A stretch of 18,745 nt of DNA from JARIHD01 sp036392795. Lineage in GTDB: Bacteria > Patescibacteriota > Saccharimonadia > Saccharimonadales > UBA4665. Of this stretch, positions 12,735-18,745 are shown one piece after another (the stretch's first letter is position 1; each line of letters begins with the position of its first letter). The position numbers and the translations under genes were made by a program. The notes under the pieces are model-generated. The model had not been told where the DNA came from. It saw only the letters and a program-made list of their open reading frames with translations, and searched no databases. The stretch spans positions 1-18,745 of the forward strand of contig DASVXH010000030.1 of NCBI GenBank assembly GCA_036392795.1. The letters run 5' to 3'.

Positions 12735-14903
12735 TTAGGCAGCTGGGGCGTCGTCGGTTTCAGTCGTACCGCCACCAAATACTTCGTCCATGGAGCTCAC
12801 CAATACGTCGCGTGGCCGCGCGCCGTCTGCCGGCCCTACGATACCCTGCTCTTCCATGGTCTCGATCAGGCGCGCTGCACGCCCATATCCGATGCGCAGG
12901 CGGCGCTGCAATAGGCTGGTACTCGCCTTATGGCCCTCTATCACTACTTGCACAGCGTCGCGCCACATGTCGTCATCCGCTTCGCCACCGCCCATGTCGG
13001 CGACCACACCACCTTTGCCATTCAGCTGAACTGGCTGGCTAATAATCTCGTCATCGTACTGCGGCGGTCGCTGCATGCGGATAAAATCAGTGACTTTTCC
13101 TGTTTCATCGTCGCTTATATAAGAAGCCTGTACACGCTTAGGCTTGGGCATGTCACTTGTTAGCAGCAGCATGTCACCCATTCCCAGCAGCTTTTCGGCG
13201 CCCATTTGATCAATAATGGTACGCGAGTCCACCTGGCTGGCCACCGTAAAGGCAATACGTGCCGGGACATTAGCCTTGATCAGCCCAGTAATAACATCTA
13301 CCGACGGACGCTGTGTTGCTAAAATGAGGTGAATACCCGCGGCACGCGCTTTTTGCGCCAAACGCACAATAAGTGCCTCAACGTCGCGGGCTGCCATCAT
13401 CATTAGGTCGGCCAACTCGTCGATCACTACCACGATATAGGGCATACCTTCCTCTTTTTTGAGCGCGTTGTATTCGCTGATGTTGCGCTTGCCTACCTCG
13501 GCCATAGTACGCAAGCGGCGCTCCATTTCGGCAACGGCCCACTTCAACGCACTAATACATTTTTCCGGCTCGTTAATAACCGGTGTTAATAAGTGCGGTA
13601 TGTCGTTATAAGGAGTTAATTCCACTTGTTTGGGATCGACTAGAATGAGCTTTAGGTCGGAAGGGCTATTGCGGTACAGCATACTGGTCAGAATATCGTT
13701 AATCATCACTGACTTACCGGAACCGGTTTGACCGGCCACCAAGAGGTGCGGCATTTTTGCAAGGTCGGCAACCACCGGCTTACCAGCAATATCCTTACCG
13801 ATGGCGAACGTCAGCGGCCCTTTCATCTCAGACCATTCACGGGCTTGCAAGATAGAACTTAGCCGTACAATAGCTGCTTTTACATTGGGTACTTCGATAC
13901 CCACGGCACGCTTCCCGGGAATCGGCGCCTCCATACGGATGGCGTGCGCGGCCAGGTCTAATGCCAAATTGTTTTCAAGGGCAGTTATTTTGGTTAGCTT
14001 AACCCCGGTCGGTGGTTTGAGCGTGTACTGGGTAACGCGCGGCCCGACATTAGCCCCTTCCATCTCGACATCAATGTTGAAGTTGGCAAAAGTATCGTGA
14101 ATTATCTGGGCATTGCCGTTTACGTCACCGGCATCAGCCTTGTCCTGTTTCTGATCTAATAAATTAACACTGGGAAATTGCCAGTTGGGGTCACTGGCTA
14201 CGGTTAGCGCTTCGTGATTATCAGTCGGCGCCAGTTTTTCGGCCGTGTTTTTGAGCGAGCTAAAGCGGGCTGGTTTGTCTTTGCTACCCTTACCATGCTC
14301 TACCGGAACGCCTTCGTTTAGCTTGAAGCCGGTCGATTCGGCCTTGGCCTTTAGGTCACGCAGATCAGTATCATCCGATTGCTCGCGCTTGAACAAGTCT
14401 TTGAGTTTTAGCAAAACGTGCAGCGAAATACCAAAGGCAAAGAACACCGCCAGCATCGTAAAGACCAAAAACATTATAGAAGCCGGAAACTTATCCAGCG
14501 CCGTCAACACCATAGTGCCAATGGTTTCGCCCACCGCCCCGCCATGGCCATTCATGTATTCACCCGCGGGCTGTTTGGTGGCAAAAGCCGTAAATAGCCA
14601 ACCCGACGCAAACGCCATCACGGCTAGCATACTGAATAATCGGCTGATAGGAATTTGGTGGTCTTCGGCGGTAAATTTGTACATGCCCCAGTACACCAGA
14701 GCCAAGGGCAATAGATAAGCGGCCCAGCCGAGCGTCCAGTATGCCCCATTAAACATCCCTTTTGGCATAGGGCCGCCAGTACCAAACCCGCCCAGCAGCA
14801 AAAAAAGTGCTACTACAAACAGCAAAATCGCTCCAGCCAGCGGCCAGAACGGGGAACGTTCTTCGGGCTCGGCAGCCCTCTTAGTTCTTTTTCTCTTTGC
14901 CAT
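12735..14903 (-). CDS. ftsK: DNA translocase FtsK/SpoIIIE family
   Basis: The product has 722 residues, short for the family because the linker is brief (about 170-240). Four membrane helices lie at about 20-38, 54-73, 88-108 and 141-165. The motor follows: alpha domain from about 260 (PRVTQYTLKPPTGVKLTKI), Walker A GQTGSGKS (391-398), Walker B VVVIDELADLM (491-501), and LATQRPSVDVITG (528-540). The C-terminal gamma winged-helix domain (about 643-705, STSLLQRRLRIGYGRAARLIETMEEQGIVG) reads DNA polarity. FtsK anchors at the division septum and pumps chromosome DNA to resolve the terminus. The ATG has no Shine-Dalgarno; a consensus promoter lies about 50 bases upstream. A second -10-like TGATAAAAT ends nine bases before the ATG and could give a near-leaderless transcript. 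Confidence 0.97.
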   Translation of the reverse strand: MAKRKRTKRAAEPEERSPFWPLAGAILLFVVALFLLLGGFGTGGPMPKGMFNGAYWTLGWAAYLLPLALVYWGMYKFTAEDHQIPISRLFSMLAVMAFASGWLFTAFATKQPAGEYMNGHGGAVGETIGTMVLTALDKFPASIMFLVFTMLAVFFAFGISLHVLLKLKDLFKREQSDDTDLRDLKAKAESTGFKLNEGVPVEHGKGSKDKPARFSSLKNTAEKLAPTDNHEALTVASDPNWQFPSVNLLDQKQDKADAGDVNGNAQIIHDTFANFNIDVEMEGANVGPRVTQYTLKPPTGVKLTKITALENNLALDLAAHAIRMEAPIPGKRAVGIEVPNVKAAIVRLSSILQAREWSEMKGPLTFAIGKDIAGKPVVADLAKMPHLLVAGQTGSGKSVMINDILTSMLYRNSPSDLKLILVDPKQVELTPYNDIPHLLTPVINEPEKCISALKWAVAEMERRLRTMAEVGKRNISEYNALKKEEGMPYIVVVIDELADLMMMAARDVEALIVRLAQKARAAGIHLILATQRPSVDVITGLIKANVPARIAFTVASQVDSRTIIDQMGAEKLLGMGDMLLLTSDMPKPKRVQASYISDDETGKVTDFIRMQRPPQYDDEIISQPVQLNGKGGVVADMGGGEADDDMWRDAVQVVIEGHKASTSLLQRRLRIGYGRAARLIETMEEQGIVGPADGARPRDVLVSSMDEVFGGGTTETDDAPAA

Positions 14904-14953
14904 TACAGTTTGATTTTATCAGACTTATGTTTTTATTTCTAAGGTGTAGAAAT

Positions 14954-14982
14954 ATTATAGCAAAAATTACAACTATTGTCAA
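14954..14982 (-). promoter_or_regulatory. Consensus sigma70-type promoter of ftsK
   Basis: On the minus strand a perfect TTGACA (14982-14977), a 17-bp spacer ending in TGC, and a perfect TATAAT (14959-14954) precede ftsK. Transcription should start near 14947, giving a leader of about 44 bases without a Shine-Dalgarno. This is the best promoter match in the window. Confidence 0.85.
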
Positions 14983-15027
14983 TTCTGCTTCTGTTCGGCG
15001 TCTCTGAAGTACTGGCCCAACAGTCGA

Positions 15028-17019
15028 CTAACGCCGACCAGTTGACGGCCTTTGAGTCCTGAGAAGGTCAGTACGAAGTAATTGCATTAGCTGCACCCTT
15101 CTGTCTTTCATAATTTCAACACGTTCAGGATGCGAGTTCACAAAGTCGGGCTTGCTCTCAAAGTCGGCTCCGATAGCGGCAAGACTATTTAGAATATCAA
15201 ATTTTGCCTCTTCATATCCGGCTTTTAGGGGTTCAAACCCAGGTACGTTTTTTGTGTATTCCACAAGAAGCGTGGTTGCCAAGCTCATTTGATCGGACGC
15301 GCCCCACTTGTTCAACTTATAGATACCCGTCGTAACGAGCAGACTAATAACCTTAGCAGCTTTCGCAACCTCTTCAGGATTATTCCAGTGATGGCCTTTG
15401 GCTAACTCTAGCAATTCGTGACCGGCTCGGAATCCAGCTTCGTCTCTTTTAAGAAGTATGTCGTTCGATACTTCATTAACGACCCTGTCAAAAACATCAT
15501 ACTGAGAGGGATCTTTGCTTAGATTAGCCTCAGATTGGTTTAACTTTGTAAAGATTCCTGCACGAGCCAACCGGCCCTCTTCCCCCCTGAGGTGTTCAAA
15601 GAAGTTTATCTTCTTTGCAGCATCAGGGCCAACCCTCCAACCAATACGGTCTATAAGCTCCGCCTGCACGCGCTTTACCTCTGTTAGAGAGGCTTCAAAA
15701 TTCTGCGTTAACATAGCCTCGGCCGTGAAACCCTTCGATTCTTCCCCAGCAGTGGGGTGCTCCCTTCCTCCTCTGGCACGATAAAGAGCCTGTGCTTGAA
15801 CAGAGCAGGCCTTATTAGCGATTTTCTGCGGCAAATCGACGCGTCCCGTACTTGCATAATTGGGTTTTGTTCGTGAGTCCGCGTCTATGGCTGCCAGCTG
15901 CTGTTTTAGCAGAACCTTAGCTTCGAAGAGTCCCGCTTTCCCTATATCGAAGTCGGGAAGCGCAATAGCATACACTTTGACGAGTTCCAACGCTTTTTGC
16001 AGTCGCTCTCCACGACCCTGCGTATTCCCGGCCATACTTTCGCATCCTTGGGTGATTAACAGTTTAAGGACCTTTTCTGCCTTGGCCACGGCGGCGGGGG
16101 CTTCCATTGCCGGATGATCCAACAGTGTAACCATATATTTATACGTGTCGCCAATATGGCTAGTACCCTTGGGAAATTGGACATCAGGATTTTGTTGGTC
16201 GATTTGTCGGTAATATCGACTCTGTATGGTTATTGCGGCTTGGTCAAGGACATCCAACCTATCGTCATCCATACCTGAACGGTACTCAGCCAAAGACTCA
16301 TTCATAAGTTTCCGCATCTCCAACACCTGGGCAGATTTTACGGTCTTGTAGATATCATGCCTTTGTGCACGGCCTCCAAATTGTTCGATAAGGGCCTGTG
16401 CTTCGCTACGCACATCTTTATTAAATTCTTCCCTTAGACCACTTCGTAATCGCTGTAACTCCGGATTAATGGCTGGCCTCTGGCGAGTTTCGTGGCTTGT
16501 GCCTGCGGAGGCATGATCGGTCTGGGACCGTTCGCGTGAAGTTCCATGGCCAGACGATGGGACGTGGGCCGTCTTTTCTGGCCTTTGGGTTACGGTATTA
16601 TCTGATGGGGAGTCTGTGGCCTTGGTTGACAGAGCTTCCTTCGCAGGAGTGGTTTGAGCAGGGTTAGAGACCCTGGCACCAGTGGTCCAAAATCGCTGCT
16701 TATCATCAAGATAGAAAGCTTGACCATTCCGGTCCTGAAGGGCGGGTTGATCGGTGATATTAACTGGAGAATGTTCATACGGGATACTCACCGCCCCCTG
16801 TATCCAAGGAAGATCGGGTGTTTTGTATTCGCGTTGAGGGGTTGTTTCGGCAGAGGTTGGTGTTTGCCCCGGGCGCTCAAATATAGCAAAGCCGCCTGGA
16901 GCCTGAATACGGAATAGACCGTGAGCACCTTCGGGTTGGGGTGTACCGTAGTTATGCGTATTAGGAGTCTGCGGAGACTGGTATAAATTGTCGAAAGGGG
17001 GCCGTTGTTCTGGTGACAT
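15028..17019 (-). CDS. 663-aa protein with HNYG N-terminal motif and two long helical repeats
   Basis: The product has 663 residues with no signal peptide or membrane helix. Residues 1-185 are Pro/Gln/Thr/Ser-rich and probably disordered; they include HNYGTPQ (22-28), shared with the 536-aa neighbour. Residues about 187-402 and 430-645 are two diverged copies of one helical unit. Their best-aligned parts are VAKAEKVLKLLITQG against VAKAAKVISLLVTTG, and LPDFDIGKAGLFEAK...LAAIDADSRTKPNY against VPGFEPLKAGYEEAK...LAAIGADFESKPDF. DVLDQ and DVFDR mark the same point in each copy. I know no family for it; a scaffold or binding role is inferred from the all-helical repeats. The ATG has no Shine-Dalgarno and a promoter of the same design as its neighbour's. 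The gene starts 53 bp after that neighbour's stop. Confidence 0.85.
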   Translation of the reverse strand: MSPEQRPPFDNLYQSPQTPNTHNYGTPQPEGAHGLFRIQAPGGFAIFERPGQTPTSAETTPQREYKTPDLPWIQGAVSIPYEHSPVNITDQPALQDRNGQAFYLDDKQRFWTTGARVSNPAQTTPAKEALSTKATDSPSDNTVTQRPEKTAHVPSSGHGTSRERSQTDHASAGTSHETRQRPAINPELQRLRSGLREEFNKDVRSEAQALIEQFGGRAQRHDIYKTVKSAQVLEMRKLMNESLAEYRSGMDDDRLDVLDQAAITIQSRYYRQIDQQNPDVQFPKGTSHIGDTYKYMVTLLDHPAMEAPAAVAKAEKVLKLLITQGCESMAGNTQGRGERLQKALELVKVYAIALPDFDIGKAGLFEAKVLLKQQLAAIDADSRTKPNYASTGRVDLPQKIANKACSVQAQALYRARGGREHPTAGEESKGFTAEAMLTQNFEASLTEVKRVQAELIDRIGWRVGPDAAKKINFFEHLRGEEGRLARAGIFTKLNQSEANLSKDPSQYDVFDRVVNEVSNDILLKRDEAGFRAGHELLELAKGHHWNNPEEVAKAAKVISLLVTTGIYKLNKWGASDQMSLATTLLVEYTKNVPGFEPLKAGYEEAKFDILNSLAAIGADFESKPDFVNSHPERVEIMKDRRVQLMQLLRTDLLRTQRPSTGRR
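15085..15732 (-). repeat. Protein repeat unit B of the 663-aa protein
   Basis: This encodes residues about 430-645, the second copy of the helical unit. It aligns with residues 187-402, but the DNA has diverged, so this is an old duplication and not a recent tandem repeat. Confidence 0.7.
15814..16461 (-). repeat. Protein repeat unit A of the 663-aa protein
   Basis: This encodes residues about 187-402, the first copy of the helical unit. Key matches to unit B are the VAKA-x-KV segment, LKAG/GKAG-x-x-EAK, and the LAAI-x-AD-x-x-x-KP segment. Boundaries are approximate. Confidence 0.7.
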
Positions 17020-17029
17020 CTTAATAAAT

Positions 17030-17058
17030 ATGTTAGCACATTATTGCATTTTAAGCAA
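17030..17058 (-). promoter_or_regulatory. Promoter of the 663-aa gene (TTGCTT - 17 bp - extended -10), near-leaderless
   Basis: On the minus strand TTGCTT (17058-17053), a 17-bp spacer and TGCTAACAT (extended -10, hexamer 17035-17030) precede the ATG at 17019. The expected start leaves a leader of about five bases, and no Shine-Dalgarno is present. A small inverted repeat, ATTGC/GCAAT (17043-17047, 17055-17059), overlaps the -35 box and could be an operator. Confidence 0.5.
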
Positions 17059-17072
17059 TAGCGTTATAGGCA

Positions 17073-18683
17073 TTACTTACTCTGCGGTGACAGGACAACA
17101 CGAATGGTTTGAGGTGTTAATACACTCTCGCCTTCTAGCACTTCGGCCAGCCTTGCCTGATCATATAGATAAGGGTAGGCCAGTTTGCCACGCTCGACCA
17201 TCTGCTCAAAGCTTTGGTTCCCGGTGACCGCGAAGGTTACTCCGCCACGCGTGTCCTTGTCGGTGTCTATGCCGGCAGACAGAAAGGTCCAGATTTCATC
17301 GCCGCGCTGGAACTGCAGTACGGTCGGAGGATACCTGTGCCCTTGTTTATTATATTCCCGATATTCTTCGAGAAGTTTTGGCTGTTCATCATAAGGGTCA
17401 ACTGGGAAAAACTTATTATGAGCAAAATCAAATGGCTTAAGAATACCGCTCCGGGAAAAGTAGCGGTCTCGCATAAGCTCTTCTAGGCTACCAGGGCCAT
17501 GCTGTGCGGTATAGGGCTCTTTTTTGCCAGGCTCGTCTACCCTGTATACGCCTCGGCCGCCGGGGCGTACATGGGGATGGACAGCCCATATTGGCGCAGC
17601 AGCAAAGACGGGGCGGTCGGTTGGGTCGATCTTTTCTGGATTGATGAGGAGTGCGGATGTGCGGATTTCATAGGGCTCCCCTGATTCTAGTCTATGGTCG
17701 GCCATTTCTACCACACCGTCCAGTGGGGCCCGGAGGTTGCTCGAATTACGGGTATCGCCTTCTGGAGAGCTTGGCGCGGAACCTTTCACTAGGGCAACAT
17801 GTATTGTTCTGGCGTCATGATCCTCGACACGCTCCAAGAGGTTAAATTTTTTGAAGGGCGAAGGAAATGCCGCGCTGGCGCGCTGGAGCATTTGTCCGAC
17901 ATTTTGGTAACCCCTGGTCGCAAACGCGAACATCCCGCGCGAAGCGCCTGAGCCCGCATCTACGCCTAGAGAAAGAATCGTCCATGGCTCTTCATCCCCC
18001 CGCTTTATCTGGATAAGCGAAGGACCGAGGTCTTTATTTCCATGCATTTCGCTCAGTTTCTTTAGGTACTGTTGGCCTGACATCTCTTCGGATGTAAATT
18101 GATGCTTATCTGGGTCATATGGTGGCAAATTCCCACAACGGGCAAAAGATCGATTCTCCATTAGACCCATGACGGCATAGGGCATCATCAGGTCTGGGTT
18201 TTGCTCATAGATACTGCATGTGTTATCTCGCCAACGACCATTTTTCAAGGGTTCGCTGACAAACGTACCTACGCCACCGCCATCAAAACCAGTGACATAC
18301 TCTTCCCAACCTATTGCGAAGACGGGACGGTCATGGGTGTCAATTTGTTCTTGATCTACAAAAAAGTTTTCGGTGCGGACTTCATGAAAGGTTTTGGGGG
18401 CGGAGTCGGTTTCTTGGGATGGCGCGATGACATTTGACTGGGCGATTTCGTTAGCGACGTGCACTGCCGGGCCGCCTGGGGCAGTCCACTCTTGATCAGA
18501 AAAATTACCCTGTGCATTACGCCAGTAGGCTTTTCCATGGGGAGTAGACCACAATTGGGGATTGCCGTAATTGTGCCCGGCACCTTGGGATTGCTCAGTA
18601 GCCCACAGGGATAAAGAATCTGGGTTCGGAGAAGGCGCTTCGAAAAGATCTCCTTTTATTGGTTTCTGGTCGCCAGGCTTCAT
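17073..18683 (-). CDS. 536-aa protein with HNYG N-terminal motif and two copies of an unknown ~195-residue domain
   Basis: The product has 536 residues with no signal peptide or membrane helix. The N-terminal 100 residues look disordered and carry HNYGNPQ (37-43), shared with the 663-aa neighbour. Residues about 101-300 and 339-532 are two copies of one alpha/beta domain. Matches include EVRT...IDTHDRPVFA against EIRT...IDPTDRPVFA, MENRSFARCG against MRDRYFSRSG, and IQIKRGDEEPWTILSLGVD against LQFQRGDEIWTFLSAGID. GYQNVGQMLQRA (258-269) matches GNQSFEQMVERG (488-499). The end of this domain recurs in the 106-aa protein at 8474-8794. I recognise no family or catalytic motif, though the conserved D-RPVFA, RSG/RCG and QRGDE residues could mark a binding site. 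The ATG has no Shine-Dalgarno. Confidence 0.85.
   Translation of the reverse strand: MKPGDQKPIKGDLFEAPSPNPDSLSLWATEQSQGAGHNYGNPQLWSTPHGKAYWRNAQGNFSDQEWTAPGGPAVHVANEIAQSNVIAPSQETDSAPKTFHEVRTENFFVDQEQIDTHDRPVFAIGWEEYVTGFDGGGVGTFVSEPLKNGRWRDNTCSIYEQNPDLMMPYAVMGLMENRSFARCGNLPPYDPDKHQFTSEEMSGQQYLKKLSEMHGNKDLGPSLIQIKRGDEEPWTILSLGVDAGSGASRGMFAFATRGYQNVGQMLQRASAAFPSPFKKFNLLERVEDHDARTIHVALVKGSAPSSPEGDTRNSSNLRAPLDGVVEMADHRLESGEPYEIRTSALLINPEKIDPTDRPVFAAAPIWAVHPHVRPGGRGVYRVDEPGKKEPYTAQHGPGSLEELMRDRYFSRSGILKPFDFAHNKFFPVDPYDEQPKLLEEYREYNKQGHRYPPTVLQFQRGDEIWTFLSAGIDTDKDTRGGVTFAVTGNQSFEQMVERGKLAYPYLYDQARLAEVLEGESVLTPQTIRVVLSPQSK
17088..17669 (-). repeat. Protein repeat 2 of the 536-aa protein
   Basis: This encodes residues about 339-532, the second copy of the domain, complete from EIRTSALLINPEKID to the C-terminal strand TIRVVLSP. 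The same strand in copy 1 reads TIHVALVK. Confidence 0.78.
17784..18383 (-). repeat. Protein repeat 1 of the 536-aa protein
   Basis: This encodes residues about 101-300, the first copy of the domain, from EVRTENFFVDQEQID to TIHVALVKG. The copies are diverged in DNA, which points to an ancient duplication. Confidence 0.78.
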
Positions 18684-18691
18684 ATAGATTA

Positions 18692-18720
18692 TTTATACCA
18701 TTATTTTATGATATAAGCAA
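18692..18720 (-). promoter_or_regulatory. Promoter of the 536-aa gene (TTGCTT - 17 bp - TATAAA), leaderless
   Basis: On the minus strand TTGCTT (18720-18715), a 17-bp spacer and TATAAA (18697-18692) precede the ATG at 18683. The expected start leaves about two bases of leader and there is no Shine-Dalgarno. The -35 hexamer and spacing are identical to those of the 663-aa gene. A small hairpin, AGAGG/CCTCT with a TATG loop (18722-18735), lies just upstream; it may be an operator or belong to a preceding gene's end. Confidence 0.55.
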
Positions 18721-18745
18721 TAGAGGTATGCCTCTCGGTGGGCTA

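Noticed and set aside
15000..15030. Imperfect inverted repeat CTGTT-x-GGC / GCC-x-AACAG after the 663-aa gene
   Set aside because: It has a central mismatch and no T-run, so I do not call it a terminator.
1..18745. tRNA genes, CRISPR arrays, insertion sequences, toxin-antitoxin pairs or defence genes
   Set aside because: I looked through intergenic spaces and protein translations and found no cloverleaf, spaced direct repeats, transposase motifs or recognised defence domains. Intergenic gaps are all under 160 bases.

Overview
The window looks like part of the chromosome of a small-genome bacterium of the Patescibacteria (CPR) type, most likely a Saccharibacteria (TM7) relative. Grounds: compact spacing, TGA used as a normal stop, lineage-style gene neighbourhoods around tlyA, rpsF-ssb-rpsR, efp and ftsK, an EF-P with arginine at its tip, and many genes with no Shine-Dalgarno but a -10 box almost touching the start codon. 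The placement is an inference from gene content. I see no tRNA, rRNA, CRISPR array, insertion sequence or phage gene. No stretch over 300 bases lacks a gene.

Layout. (1) 1-3299, minus strand: a three-gene cell-surface operon. It encodes a small secreted protein resembling WxL-domain proteins, a membrane-anchored DUF916-like protein with a C-terminal LysM, and the start of a large secreted protein with WNGT-W repeats that runs off the left edge. (2) 3372-5873, minus: the rRNA methyltransferase/hemolysin-family gene tlyA, and a membrane-anchored serine hydrolase with a beta-lactamase fold and two peptidoglycan-binding-like domains. (3) 6004-8370, minus: a translation/replication operon rpsF - ssb - small ORF - rpsR - small helical ORF - efp. 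It has a good sigma70-type promoter and a leader with two tandem hairpins. (4) 8474-8794, minus: a small protein sharing a domain with the large repeat protein at the right end. (5) 8831-11793, plus: a tight operon of a kinase-fold-like protein, an adenosine kinase (PfkB family) and S-adenosylhomocysteine hydrolase (ahcY), ended by a strong hairpin. The last two genes carry out consecutive steps that clear the by-products of SAM-dependent methylation. (6) 11860-14903, minus: an unknown 241-aa gene behind a strong terminator-like hairpin, and ftsK with a near-consensus promoter. (7) 15028-18683, minus: two large cytoplasmic-looking proteins. Each is built from two copies of its own roughly 200-residue repeat. 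They share an N-terminal HNYG-x-PQ motif and look-alike promoters (TTGCTT, 17 bp, -10 box, ATG).

The least explained material is region 7 with the small protein of region 4. Together these form a repeat-protein family I do not recognise, with signs of common control.
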